In this document: piece after piece, positions 19,131-30,968 of the stretch | Layout: each line of letters begins with the position of its first letter | Position numbering within the stretch: the first letter of the stretch is position 1 | From: Adiantum capillus-veneris | Lineage: Eukaryota > Streptophyta > Polypodiopsida > Polypodiales > Pteridaceae | Direction: 5' to 3' | DNA length: 64,000 nt | NCBI GenBank assembly: GCA_014529385.2 | Contig: CM043962.1 | Coordinates: 126,136,970 to 126,200,969 of the forward strand | The notes under the pieces: generated by a model | The model's input: only the letters and a program-made list of their open reading frames with translations | Told to the model about the DNA's origin: nothing | Databases searched by the model: none | Program-made: the position numbers and the translations under genes

Positions 19131-22054
19131 TTGTGATTTCTGACTATGGTAGGCAGCATATGCAGCGTATTCGGGAGAATGTCGGTGATGCGAAACAAGT
19201 TAGTCAACGATTACATCAGCTCGCTGATTTTCGCCCATTGTCTGACTCTGAGATGACGGAGTTATGTGAAGCTCAAGTGTGTATTCAACAAAATGATAAG
19301 AGGAAGCTTGCTAAGTGGCAGACGCGTGCCCGACAACAACAGGCCTTTATGGATAAAGGTTGTGCTTCGAAGAAACTTTTTAAGCAGTTGCATCATTCGA
19401 GAGTCTCGCAGTCGATTAAACCGGTTATGCTTCCCTCGGGTGCTTGGACTTCTTCGAAGCGGGAATTGGCTGAGGTTATGGTTTCACATTACCGTACAGT
19501 GTTTGCTGCCCCATCTCACCTTTCTTCGGCAGCTTGTCGAGCGCGTGAATTGTTGCTTTCTTATGTTCGTCCGATCCTATCTTCGCAGGAGGCACAATTC
19601 CTTGAGGATCCTTTCTCTGTCGCCGAATTGCATGGTGCCTTGCTTGCATTGGGCCGGTGGAGATCTCCTGGTTGGGACGGACTTAGTGTGGAATTTTTTC
19701 TCTCGTTTTGGGATGCCCTTAAACAACCCCTGATCTTCATGAAAATGTGGCATGGGAAAAACAGGATCTGCCAATTTCATGGAAAGAGGGTTTACTTAAG
19801 TTGTTGCCCAAGCAAGCGCTTTGCGAGCAGTTCTCTCATTGGCCGCCCATAACTTTGATGCCGGTGATATACAAGATTTTGGCTAAAATGTTGGTCCACC
19901 GCATCAAGGACTATTTGTTTACAGGACTTCATCAGGCTCAGTATGGTTTCATTCCTCGTTGTCAAATCATGGACAATTTGGCCAATCTTATGATTGGCAT
20001 GGAATATGCTAAGTATACGCAACAAGATGTGCTCGTCAATGCATTTGATATTGAAAAGGCCTTTGACACTATGCATTGGGACTTCATTGCTGCCACAATA
20101 AGATGTCTGGGAATTGGTCCTAAGTTGGCAAATGTGGTTTATTTCTTGTATGATTGTAGTACATCTTCGGGCATCCTGGACTTCGGGCATCCTCGACGGG
20201 GAATTGACAGAATCGTGGCCGCTTGGTTGTTCAGTTAGGCAAGGTTGCCCTATTAGTGCTTTGTTGTATGCAATTGCTTCTCATCCTTTGTTGATGTATC
20301 TTGATCACTTGACCTCTGCGCAGCGTCTTCATGGTTTACAGCTACCATCGGGTCATACTTTTATTGGGCAGGCTTATGCAGATGACTCGCTATTTATGCC
20401 CCGCAATCAACAAAATGATGTTCAAGAGATTATGAACGCTTTAGAATTGTTTGCACTTGCGGCTGGTCTTAAAGTCAATTTCCGTAAATCAAAGCTTCTG
20501 CCGCTTCATTCTTGTGATTGGCATGCTCTCTTGTGGCCAGGAGAGATTGTTCCTCCAAATGTAATCACTAGGCATTTGGGTTATCCAATTGGATGGAATG
20601 TTACTCACACGCAGAAAGTGGATTGGGTTATGCATCGTCTAAATGTTAAACTGCATTACTGAAAGCTTTCTACCTGGCCACTACATGTTCGCCTACGAAT
20701 TGTTCAGAGTATCCTTGTGGAATATGTTCAGTTCTTTTTGCCATTGTTGCATTGGCCCCGTCATTGTCTTGACTCTCTCATGTCGGCCATTTTGTCTCAT
20801 TTGTGGCAAACGCGTGCTCACAAAAAAGGTTTGCGCTTGATATCGATGACAAAACTATGTACACCAAAGCGCTTTGGTGGTTTGAATATTTTGGACCTGC
20901 GTAGGCATGTCATTGCTAGGAATGCTATGCTTTTGCCTACACTTGTGCAACAATCTCAGCCTTGGACTCTTATGTTTGCACACTTGACTCAGCATGTGGT
21001 TACATCTTCATTTGGTCACTAGCAATCATCCATGTGGGAGGCAGTATTTGGTAAGATGGATGGTCGTATTCCTGGATGCCCACTTTCTTCTACCTTGCTT
21101 TCTGCATGGAAACAGGTTACGATTCATCTTTCATGGAATACTCGGAGGGAAGGAAACTCGCTTCGTGTGGAGAGTCTTCATTGGAGTCGGGCTTTTTCTC
21201 TTACTTTGGTTGACCGCTCGCCTCGCCAGGCGTATTTCCTCTCCTGTCGTGGCATTCGAGTGGTTGAGGATGTGGTGGATGCAGATGGTTTCACTTTCGA
21301 GTTTCCATTTGCCGCTCGCCGCTTTGGATTGGGCATGCACTATCGCCAGATTTGGAGAGAATTACAGCAAATGTTGACAGGTTTCTTGCCAGTTTCACCT
21401 TTGGCTGATGATGATCGCATGTCTAACTGGAAGCTTGGGGAAATGCCATTTCGAGATATTTCTGCTCGCCGGGCATATGCTCTTCTGCTGCCTCGTCCAT
21501 GGATTGCTGATCATTGCAACGCTATTTGGCACATGCATAAATCAGATATTTGGTGGCGCAGGATTATATTTGCACTATGGGAAAGTCGTCTGCCGTTGAA
21601 AGAGCGCTTGTTTCTTTGGCGGTGTTTACTTGGTGTGCTCCCAGTGGGTACCTTTCTTAGGATGCGCCGTATCCGCTCTTCATCATGCGTCCGTTGCTCA
21701 TCTGCCGAGGAGGATGTTTGTCACCTCTTGTGGGATTTCTGTGCCACTCGAGAATTTCTTCGTTGGGTTTCAGCGTGTATGCGGCTACGTTTTCCAACGA
21801 CAGTCTTCCATAAGCGGTTTTGGATTTTCGGTATCTTCTCGCCGGCGTTGCAGTGCTTTGCAGCCTTCTTCATGTGGGTCAGGTTTTGGGCATACTGGAG
21901 CCTGTGGCGGCAGCGTAATGGCTATATGTTCCATCGCATTCATACGGATCCACTACCTTTCTTCAAGATTTCCCTTCGGCAGTCTCTGCGGTTTGCCTTG
22001 GAAGTTGGTGATATCAAAGCAGAGATACATCAGCTTTCTTATGAATGCTTTTAG
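19131..22054 (+). pseudogene. LINE B2 ORF2, RT and zf-RVT domains
   Basis: RT blocks: SPGWDGLSVEFFLSFWDALK, SWKEGLLKLLPKQALCEQFS, ITLMPVIYKILAKML, QAQYGFIPRCQIMDNLAN, AFDIEKAFDTMHWDF (A), CSVRQGCPISALLYAI (B), GQAYADDSLFMPRN (C, Y-A-D-D intact), AGLKVNFRKSKLLPLH. The zinc tail is LFLWRCLLGVLPVGTFLR with CVRCSSAEEDVCHLLWDFC, and the end is LSYECF. Lesions: a frame change near 19740, a 16-bp tandem duplication at 20165-20196 that shifts the frame back, TGA at 20660-20662 and TAG at 21020-21022. All catalytic Asp residues are retained. Confidence 0.9.
20165..20196 (+). repeat. 16-bp tandem duplication breaking B2 RT
   Basis: CTTCGGGCATCCTGGA is followed directly by CTTCGGGCATCCTCGA. One copy matches the LINE B consensus (SSGILDGEL); the second adds 16 bp and shifts the frame. 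Confidence 0.9.
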
Positions 22055-22171
22055 ATATTTTATACCGCCGAACACTGCTGTGTTCCTTTCCTTGTACATC
22101 TTTTTGGTGGGTTTTCCTCTCTTTGAGGTTTTCCCCATATAGTTAAATCAAATTGATTTACAAAAAAAAAA

Positions 22172-22443
22172 TGTTTGTGTGTTTGGGGGGGGGGGGGCTA
22201 AAGGGAGATAGGGGAGAGTATAAGGTGAGTACGAGCAAGTAGAGGGTAGGTAGGGGGCGAGGCTACAGGTGGGTAGGGGCGAGTGGAGGTACACAAGGAA
22301 CACAAATGCATCTCCATGGAGGTCAATGCACACTTGAATCTGCATCGCATAGGCTCATTCTCTCTGCCCTCTCCATGGGAAAACGCTCTGAAGGGATTGG
22401 CCAAAAAGGGGCGAGGCCTAGATAGGGGCGAGGGGGTAGCTAG

Positions 22444-22486
<43 letters not shown>

Positions 22487-22732
22487 AAGGTAGGGATTAG
22501 ATAGGGGCAAGGGGGTGGCTAGATAGGGGCGAGTGGGTAGGGGATGAGTAGAGGGGGAGGGTAGGGGCGAGGGGGGTGGGGTAGAGGTGAGTAGAGGGTG
22601 GGTAGGGAGTAGTTAGATAGGGGCAAGGACTAGGTGGGTAGGGTGGGTGGGTAGATAGGGGCGAGGACTAAGTGGGTAGGGTGGGAGGGTAGATAGGGGC
22701 TAGGACTAGGTGGGTAGGGGCTAGAGCTAGAT

Positions 22733-22784
<52 letters not shown>

Positions 22785-22888
22785 GGGGGGGGGGGGGGGG
22801 GGGGGCCCGCTAGAGCTAGATAGGGTCAAGGGGGGTAGAGGGTGGGTAGGGGCTAGAGAGAGGTATGGCTAGGCTTGCTTGGAGGAGT
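22172..22888 (+). repeat. G-rich minisatellite with GGTAGATAGGGGCGAG-like units, poly-G and (GT)n
   Basis: The tract is irregular G/A/T-rich repeats of units such as TAGATAGGGGCGAGG and GTGGGTAGGG. It contains a 39-base G-run (22447-22485), a (GT)n tract at about 22735-22783 and another G-run (22785-22805). No gene. It follows the B2 3' end. Confidence 0.85.
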
Positions 22889-23365
22889 TTACACAAATCT
22901 CATTTGCTCAAAGGTTTGGAAACACATGCCCATATCCTCATGTGACACAATAAAGCAACCCAAAATTGATATTGAAAGCCTGCAATCCACTAGCAGAGAA
23001 CTATCCCATGATACAAGGGCAACTACACCAGCAACAAGACTCAAATTGTATGACAGAAATCTCATGTCAGTAACAACAGTCTTCGTCTGGCCACATCCAA
23101 AGCGCAGCACCACCAGCCACTTATCCATGATACAACTACCATCTAAAACATTTATTGTGCTCATTTTTGTCAAAGCATTAGAGCTGGCAAGGATTTTTGA
23201 AAGCTGAAAGTTTTTATTGGTTTTTCCGATGAATGGATTGCGTAGAGAACAGCCTGGGTGCACTCCAGCAGAAAAGAAGTCATGTGAATATGGTTCTTCA
23301 ATTTCCCAATTTGATGGCTGTACCTGGTCTAGCAGCACCGGGTGATCCCACAGCCTTGCAGCCAA
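22889..23365 (-). other. Unrecognised open frame of 158 codons
   Basis: The minus-strand frame is open for 477 bp and is not low-complexity. It includes WEIEEPYSHDFFSAGVHPGC, then NPFIGKTNKNFQLSKILAS and FGCGQTKTVVTDMRF. I do not recognise the family. It may be an exon-like remnant of a host gene or part of the degenerate Ty3 element downstream on this strand; no start context, splice signal or partner domain settles it. Confidence 0.3.
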
Positions 23366-24139
23366 AAGGATGGGCTGGGTGTTGTCAGAGTCGCCAAAGT
23401 TGACTTCTTTTACTGTATCTGGAGAGGGCAGTGCTGAAGATGTCGTAGAGGTTGCCGCTTCTTAGAGCATAGAGACTTCCTGAGCTGGTGTTTGATCAAT
23501 ATTGAAATCAGCATATTCTTCTTGTAGCCATCCTTGTGGAAGCGCGTCAAAGGATAGTTCATCAGACACACGAGAGCTTTGTCTTGGTCGGAGAGTCAAA
23601 CACAGAGGAAGTTGAGTGGGGAGGTTGAGGGTTGAGTGAACTCGTGTAAAGGAGATTTCTTTCCCCTTCTTTTCTATGGTCCTTTATAGGCTCACCAAGT
23701 CCAAAGGCTTCCACTCAAGGAGCAGCTGAGTTATCATTCTCTGTGACCTTGACACCTACTGTTGGGCTAGGTGGCACACTGGGGTTAGCTATTGTAGGAA
23801 CATTGGAAGATTGTGTATCCTCAGGCAAAGATTAAATGGAAACCACATAACAAGGCATAGATCTGGTAGTGTCCCAACCACTCAAGTAGGTCTTCCTCTG
23901 GCCCGTCAAGTGGGGTAGGCTGTTCCAGCTTGAGGTTGGACTCCATGGACAAGGAACTATGATGCACCACAGGATCCATCCCCCCTTCAAGGCAAATGGG
24001 CTTCATTTGGGATTCAAGAGTACGAATCCACATCACGTCATCTCCCCAATCATGTAGCGCTTTAGTGTGTCATAGCCATAGTCTACCTATGAGCAAAGGA
24101 AAGCTGCCCTCAACTGGGGAAGACGAACCACAAGAAAAC

Positions 24140-24330
24140 ACAAGCTAACGGTAAAGTCTTGTACCTACAGAGGCACCTTGTCCACTATTCCCAATGGGTA
24201 GACTGTCCTCTGGTTGACCACACTAATTGTGAAGGGGGTGGGTCGGGTAGGTTGCATACCTGATGCCAACACAGCGAACTCAGGCATCAGGTTGATGCGA
24301 GGTCCCCATCCACTATCACACATGAGAATT
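24140..24330 (-). pseudogene. Aspartic protease-like fragment
   Basis: The minus-strand reading has AAILMCDSGWGPRINLMPEF, with D-S-G followed by the hydrophobic helix expected of a retropepsin, and further on GIVDKVPL, a stop, and VQDFTVSL. The position downstream of the gag knuckle fits. Too short and broken to be active. Confidence 0.5.
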
Positions 24331-24500
24331 GCCGCCCCAAGATGGACACAGTGAGACGAGGGCTTCTATAATCAGTGAGGGGGAGCAACGGAGTAGGAGA
24401 TCATATAGATGTGAGAATTGCCGCCCCAAGATGGACACAGTGAGACGACGGCTTCTATAATCAGTGAGGGGGAGCAACGGAGTAGGAGATCATATAGTAC
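24323..24500 (-). repeat. 89-bp tandem duplication
   Basis: Copies at 24323-24411 and 24412-24500 are nearly identical (one clear change, GAGGGC versus GACGGC). They lie between the protease and the gag knuckle of the fragment. Confidence 0.92.
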
Positions 24501-25121
24501 TCTAATGGCTGCACTCGGAGGCGCCCGCCACTAGGACCTGCTGCAGGTAAAGCGATTGAATAACTGCAAGGGTGTCACTTTGAAAACCCGCATCTAGCCG
24601 CAGCATGTCATAGAGCAACACTTGTCTAAGGGTATTCTTCAAGATAGTTTTTGCTATAGGTTTTTCTCTTGGAAACAATGCCTTCTCTAGTTCCTTGATC
24701 TGTTGTAGGTCAGCCACTCCTCCTAAGAAAGCCCCGTCAATATCGGAGAGCAAATATGAAGACCCACCCTTGGCACTAGTGGATGGCTTGTCAACTGCTG
24801 GGAGAGGTGTAGTCATTGGGGAGGGGAGAGTTGGACCTGCTGGAAGATTGAGGCTGAGGGCTGCCCTTTGCCCGAGTGAGGACACTAGTGGGCTCCTCTG
24901 CCAACTGCAACTTGTCTCGAGGGGCAACCACACGGGCAGAAGGTGGCGGCTGATGCATGGTGCTAACTGCTATCAGATTGATCTTGGGAAATGTGAATTC
25001 ATGTTGGATCTAACTTGGGCTCAAAGACACGGATGCACGTTGTTTTGGACGGTCCTTATTGTAGTGATCCTTGGCATCAAGGCAATGTCTACAAGGGGGA
25101 GACCCTTCAGGAAGACGACAT

Positions 25122-25541
25122 TTACTCTGATAGTGCCCATATCCTCCGCATTTGTAGCACAAAAGGAGTCAATTGTACGGGCGACATAGGAAGCGAGGTG
25201 GTCTTTGCTCCTATTGCATGGAGTCGGACGTTGAGGTGTACAAGCTTTGAGGGGCTAAGGGAGTGTTCGAATGATAAAAGATCTAAGACGGAAAAGTACC
25301 TTGCACACGAGGGGTAGTCAACAAAGGGGGTTTGGATGGTCATAGGGGAAACCATGTTGAAGGCAAGTGTCAACCCTAGTTGAAGAGTAGGGGCAAAACT
25401 CTGTTGTAGTTGCCGCAATCCCTTTAGGTAGTAGCAATCTTTGGCTTCATGTCCAAACTTTTCACAGAAGTGGCAATAAGTCCAAAGGGGACATTCTTGT
25501 GGAGGATTCCCTTGAGAGCGACATGAGCTACACAAGACCAC
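25122..25541 (-). pseudogene. Ty3-like gag, nucleocapsid zinc knuckle region
   Basis: The 139-codon frame includes CPLWTYCHFCEKFGHEAKDC, in which CHFCEKFGHEAKDC is a canonical C-x2-C-x4-H-x4-C knuckle, preceded by CSSCRSQGNPPQEC. The rest has no domain I recognise. The zinc knuckle packages element RNA in this family. Confidence 0.65.
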
Positions 25542-25822
25542 ATGCTTAAGACTCCTACTAAGCCCAGAGCTCTTCTAGCTCTCTTTTTATTTGGTTCAAA
25601 GCTTCTTGATGTGGGGACTTCTCCTATCGAAGAGAGAAGGACCTCTCCTCTAAAAGACCTCCTTGTAATTTCAGTGCTTCAAGTTCCTTGCGTATAAAAA
25701 TCAAGGGGTCGGAGGCACTTTCCATGAGAACTGAGGCAGTGTCTACCTGAGGGGGGTCTTTGAATAGCCTCCTTGCTCCCTCTATCTTGGTAGCGGCAGT
25801 GAAAAACTCCTCTAGAGTTGCT

Positions 25823-26083
25823 TCAGGTCAAAGAGTCTCTCGTAGCTTCTATTGAGATGTCTTGGGGAGAGCTTTCTCTACCGACTTCTTGACCATGAAT
25901 TCTCCTTGTTACTAGGGAAGCTTGGTCATCTAGTTGGAGCACTAAATTTGCTAATTCATCCAAAACCTTCTCTTGAAAGTCACCTGGTCTGAAAGCTTGA
26001 CAAAACATTCCCCTTAGTGTTGCCCAAGTTGTAAAGTGGTTCTCTGCAAAGTGATTGTACCGTTTGTCTGCAAAGCCATCCAA
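25823..26083 (-). pseudogene. Ty3-like gag, capsid-helix fragment
   Basis: FAENHFTTWATLRGMFCQAF followed by PGDFQEKVLDELANLVLQ matches the Retrotrans_gag pattern (W..L...F...F.P......L..L). The frame is open for 86 codons, and gag sequence probably continues in other frames on either side. Confidence 0.6.
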
Positions 26084-26250
26084 AGTTTACAGAAAGAGCA
26101 CTAGGTAGATATCTTCTCTGTTGAGGCCATGACCTCTACATAGAGATACAAATACCTTAGCGTGGTCGTCTACATCCTCTGTGGAGAGTCCCTCGAAAGT
26201 CGGAAACTTTATGTTCACCTTGGCAAGTATGCTTGGCAGCTCCTTTATTG

Positions 26251-26607
26251 TTGCCTACTCACGAGCCTGTTGGAACACAGTTGGTGGAAAGTATACACGG
26301 GGAGGGGACACGGGTGGTGAGGAGCTGGTTGAGGGAGAGGGTAGTGGAAGCAGGAGTGGAGGACTTCTGCTAGGTAAGAAAGGCTGATGCTTCCTCTGAT
26401 AGTACTACAGAGGACTCCGTAGTGGGCTTTGTCGATCTTTAGCCTGCCTTGTATGTGTCATGCAATAGCAACAGACCCACCCAAGCTCTGGGCATGAAGC
26501 CCCTTGAACTTCCTCTGCCAGTGTGAACCCAAGATCAACTATGACTACCTGCCCAGTGCAAGTGACACTGTAGCCCTGCTCCACTCACTTTGCCTCAATA
26601 TTAGCTC
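26251..26607. other. No feature recognised
   Basis: The sequence is probably the 5' leader side of the minus-strand Ty3 fragment. There is no LTR terminus, no PBS and no convincing frame. Confidence 0.4.
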
Positions 26608-27580
26608 ATGGTAAGAAAGAAAGATATATTATCGTCTCTTAAAAGGCCAAAAAGATCCATCAGACCAGAACAAGGTACAATTGATGATGATATATCTCAT
26701 CATAAAGTGTCACAAATAATCCTTACTGAATCCTTAGCTGAAAAGAAGAGAAAAATCTCCAGAAAGTTGTATTTGCCGCAACTACTGGTAGGAGTAGTCT
26801 CTGAAGTTGTATTTGCTGCAACTAGCAAGTGGTACGAGTAGTCTCTCCACAACCCAATATCTCCATGAAGGGTTGTCTCAAGAGGAAGAGGCCGTTAAAT
26901 CGCCATCAGTACTCCTTCATGGTGGCGAACAATGATGGCCCAAATTTTATGATGGCGAGGAAGCTGTAGACGAGGTCCTCATGGTCGTGGTCTTCTCACT
27001 CTACAATTGGCAGACAACTCTACAATTGGCAACGGCCCTATCCAACGTTACTCCTCTGGACAGGCATCTTTGGCAAGGTGAGTGATTAGATGAGGATACA
27101 TAACCTATTGGAGCTGTGGTACCAGCACTGAAATACTCTGTGATCGCTCTCTGTGTACTTGGCAGCATGGGGTTGGTCGCTCTCTTGTCACACTCAAGAG
27201 ATTCTCTATGTAACGCCTCAGCTCCAGTAAAAAGAGCCCAAGACACCTTTGATCCTCAAAGCGCACGATCCAATGCAATGGTCCAAAGCCTTTACAAAAA
27301 AGGCAATGGTACCTCCCCTGAATCTCATGATAGACAGGACAACGGCATATAGTGCTCCTCTGACTCCACCTTTTGACGACACATCTGGAAAATGAGATCT
27401 TCTTTTGCTATACCCTCATTTCCACATGTCTCCAATCTCAGAGTGTGTGAGTTACACATCTGGCCAATAACACCCCTGATACCATGTGAGAGATGTATGT
27501 CTAAGTATGTGGGGCGTATCTGGAGAGGTGTGTAGAAAATGCCCAGATAGGATGCCGTATCTCTCTCCCAAAAGTTCACA
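26608..27580 (-). mobile_element. LINE D fragment D4 (ORF2 C-terminus and 3' tail)
   Basis: Minus-strand peptides RPTYLDIHLSHGIRGVIGQM and SEEHYMPLSCLS match the zinc-bearing C-terminus of LINE D (compare YMDTHLSHGIRCAIGQ). Further on, FEDQRCLGLFLLELRR matches in another frame. The 3' end is a decayed version of the family tail (AGGCCAAAAAGATCC then AGACC at 26643-26666), flanked by AAGAAAGAAAG. It is 5'-truncated and broken by several frame changes. Confidence 0.75.
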
Positions 27581-28221
27581 TGACAAAATTATCCCACTCC
27601 AATAAGAATGCATCTAATGTGTGCATATAGATACTGGAAAATTGTGATCATCACACTCATCCTTTACCGAGAATTCCTCCATAATATCATGTCAAGTCTC
27701 AATTTTGTCTTCTACTGCTCATACCATCATATTAATAAGCATTCACTACTTGCCTTAAAATTAAACAGCCAAACCTCGAAATTATGCCCACTTAGATGCA
27801 CTCACCCAATGTTAGCAAAGCAAACCCCACATTGTAGATTGCAACTTCCGGTGGAATCAGAACATTATTCATTGGCTCGTTTCTTTCTATGAGGAGCTTC
27901 TCCACCGACACAACCTGTTCATAAAAGTCCATTGAACTGAAAGTCAGCATCAGATGGCAAAACTGTAAAATATTCTAAAACAAACCAAAAAAAAATCATA
28001 TCAGAAAGTATTTATATGATCTTAATGCCTTAGAAGAACCTAACCATTAGAAAAAGAAGTAACAGGTAAAAGCATAAGCATCAGTGGTCAATATACAAGT
28101 TATGATAACTTCATCTACTCTGCAGGATACCATGTTCCTCTTGTCACTAGCAAAGGAATGCATGCATAACATATTTATAATGCAATTATATCTTCCAAAA
28201 AGTTAAATCTGATTTCTTGTC
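27581..28221. other. AT-rich DNA without recognised features
   Basis: No open frame with recognisable content, no terminal repeats and no simple repeats of note. Confidence 0.5.
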
Positions 28222-29068
28222 AGTTTTTTGGGAGAGGTTGTGGGACAACAGGCAGCCGAGGAGAGTTACTATGTTCCAGTGGGTAGTAGCGTACAGGGCT
28301 ACAGCCGTGGGAGCTGGTTGGTACACAGCGGCTTCTCGGCAATATGTGCCGCCTATGGCCATCCAATGGAGAGTCAGCGACATTGTTTGTGGGACTGCCC
28401 CATGGCACAGCACGTTTTGCTTCACGTTCTCCGGCTGATGCGAGCCCTCTCTACAGCCCGACAGTACACTTGGGGGGTTGCATCTTGGTCCACTCTCACA
28501 GGCCCAGCACTCCACTTTGAGCTTGCTTTCACCAGCAGGATGATAGTGATCCAGAATGGTCGACCTACACTACACCTTGCCACAAAGCTCATCCCTCAGG
28601 AGTGGTGCAGTGACAGAGTGGTGTTGGGAGCTCATTTGCGGCCTGACACTCTGGTTCATTTGGAAGGCCCGTTGCTTCCGCATCTTCGAGGCTTCGACTG
28701 TTCCACTGGCAGAAACTGTTCGGGACATCTGGCTGGAGCTGATACACACTCAAAGCTCAATTTGAGAGACTTCAAGGAAGCTCCGACCACATGCGGGAGC
28801 GCCGAGAGGCTTTCTTGCTACTATGGCGCCCAGGACTTTCTTCACCATGGTTCAGGGTGCGCGTAGATGGCACTACTGGCCACCACTGTGGCTTTTTCCT
28901 CCTCCCATCTCGTGATTTAGCCCTCATTGTACATATTTTCTTTTTCTCACAGGGAGAGTCTTCCCAGGTTTCTGTTGTAGCCCTCTCTCGTAGAGGTGGA
29001 TTGTAGCCTTCGAGCAGTTTTCATTAACTAATGGAAGGATCTCTTTTCTTGCTTTTTTTTAAAAAAAA
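28222..29068 (+). mobile_element. LINE A fragment A2, 5'-truncated
   Basis: It aligns with 6209-7044: FWERLWDNRQPRRVTMFQWV, then a frame change, then HCLWDCPMAQHVLLHVLRLM, the zf-RVT segment, and the tail TTAACTAATGGAAGGATC with an A-run ending about 29068. The zf-RVT reading frame is broken several times. The 5' end at 28222 is a typical truncation. I could not find a clear target duplication. Confidence 0.88.
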
Positions 29069-29511
29069 CTAACTGTAGGTAAGCAATCTTTGTTGCTTCA
29101 GGTAGAAGGGACAAGTTATACATGCAGGGAACGATTTTGATACATAGGAAAAAGCTAATTTTACCTTCTATCAGTTGTTGCATGAGTTTTGAACTGCAAA
29201 ACCAAGTCCTGAACCTTCACACTTGTTTTAGAGTGGCATCAAGGCTCAATCAATGATAATGACTTACGAACTACCAGAAAGGTTAAAACACTGACACAAA
29301 GCATGCAATCAAGAGGCACACATATACCAACAATTGAAAGAAGCTTCAAAACTGAACCAAGTAAAAGAATGATTCGATTTTACATTTTTCTGTGAAACCT
29401 TCTAGAATTAGTAAATTAAGAAAAAGGACTGAAAGAAATGAGAAAAGCTTGTTTGAATATTTCCATCTGTATTTTACAAAAATTCTACTTCGATGGGCCA
29501 ACGATATTATC
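29069..29511. other. AT-rich DNA without recognised features
   Basis: No convincing open frame, terminal repeat or RNA gene. Confidence 0.5.
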
Positions 29512-29920
29512 TTTTTTTTTTTTTTGTAAATCTATTGGATCAATTTACATGTAGGAAAACCCACCATAAAGATCTATACAACCGAACATGAGGAAGTCAC
29601 TCCATATAGGAGCAAACTTCCAAACTAGAAACAGTCATAGAAAAGTGTCAAAGTCGTGATGTCTATGTCTTTTAGTCTACAACAGTCAAACAAGGATTGC
29701 CGTAGAGAGCCTCTAAAGTGAGCGAAGAGCTGAAACTGTCGAGATTCAAAAAGAGTAACATTTCTTTTGGACCAGATCGAGGAGAAGGCCCAAAATCTGA
29801 CCCAATGCATGAAAATCGCATGCGGACGCAATTGCAGTGTAAGTTTTCCGAAAACCCAGAAAAGTTTCCCAAATGCAGCAGAAGGAAACCTCGAACGCAA
29901 TTGCCTTGAAAGCACAATCA
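29512..29920 (-). mobile_element. LINE B fragment B5 (3' end only)
   Basis: On the minus strand it reads RFPSAAFGKLFWVFGKLTLQ, WVRFWAFSSIWSKRN, FRGSLRQSLFDCC and ends LFYDCF at 29625, as in B1 and B2. The 3' UTR and A-run (T-run 29512-29525 on plus) follow. Here the A-run abuts GATAATATCG and not a (GT)n tract. It is 5'-truncated near 29920; a chance open frame continues to 29990. Confidence 0.85.
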
Positions 29921-30921
29921 CAATCGTGATTAGGTAACCGAAGAAGGGCCAAAATACCTTGTCAAGCACAATGGAAGGAAGACATGACAACTTCTAGATT
30001 TACATAATCACAACCTTTATCATTCCTTGACTTGAATATGGTTCCTTTTCCATTATGAAGTGAGAGAGAAATGAAGAGTTTGCAAAAGGCCAAAATAACC
30101 TATTGAGACCAAAACTTACATCCACAATAAGAAAGATACAACTGTCTCAAAAGAGAAATAAGGCTACAACAAAATTGGCAATAAGAAACAAGAGGGTATG
30201 GTGCTATGTAGGAGTATTACCAAGGCCGGAGCGAGTTTTTGCGAGCGAACAAGAGTTGAGCGAATGGTAATATTGAAGTAAAAAGGATAAAAAACCTGGC
30301 TTATTGACAGGTGAGCTAAAAGAATATGTGTAAGCAAACACCAGATTAGTATGTACCCATAAGAATGTGAAAAGAGAACTTGTAAACATAAAAATGTAAA
30401 ACTATCTTCAATATCTGCACTAATAACAGTGATATATAAACCCATTGTTTAACAACTATTTTGAATAGTCATTGAGAGACCTCATTTTTACTCTACTATC
30501 AACTAAACGTCAAAGTTCATTATCTTAACCTCACCATTGAGTCCAGAATGTCCCAAACCTCAAAAACAACCATCTGCATGCCCCATTTAAACACTAGAAA
30601 GAGAAAAATGACCTCCCAAAAGTGTCTGAAAGAGTCCATACGGGCTCGGAATATTTTGGACACTTTTTGAGAAGTTGGACTTTTACCAAACTGTTAATTA
30701 GATGTAGAACTTGATGATGTTGACCTCACTATATGTCCCAGAACCTCATAAACACTATCTATATGCCTCATTCAGACCATGGCAGAGGAAGAAAAGATCG
30801 AAATTCCAGCCTTCAAAAACTATCCAAAACGGTTTGCGCCGACACAGACTATTTTGGAGAATCTTTGGGAGGCACAAACTTTTGGAGAAATCTTTGGGAG
30901 GTGCAAAGTCTTCAGTATGTG

Positions 30922-30968
<47 letters not shown>

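Larger units (their letters stand above)
16849..22171 (+). mobile_element. LINE B copy B2, essentially full length
   Basis: About 5.3 kb: 5' UTR (16849-17064), intact ORF1, ORF2 with a handful of lesions, 3' UTR with GGGTTTTCCTCTCTTTGAGG and an A-run at 22162-22171. It is followed by a degenerate TGTTTGTGTGTTTG and a G-run. This is the best reference copy for the family. It sits head-to-tail behind B1 with only the (GT)n tract between them. Confidence 0.92.
23366..26250 (-). mobile_element. Minus-strand Ty3-like fragment (gag, zinc knuckle, protease remains)
   Basis: Read on the minus strand, a retrotransposon-gag-like helix block (25823-26083), a CCHC knuckle (25122-25541) and a D-S-G protease loop (about 24140-24330) follow in the expected order. 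No RT or LTR is recognised, so this is an internal fragment with fuzzy limits. Numerous stops. It contains an 89-bp tandem duplication. Confidence 0.6.

Noticed and set aside
24323-24500. CRISPR-like direct repeats
   Set aside because: A single head-to-tail duplication without spacers, in a eukaryotic transposon context.
28222-29068. Host gene with zinc-finger-like Cys/His residues
   Set aside because: It aligns throughout with the zf-RVT region and 3' UTR of LINE A.
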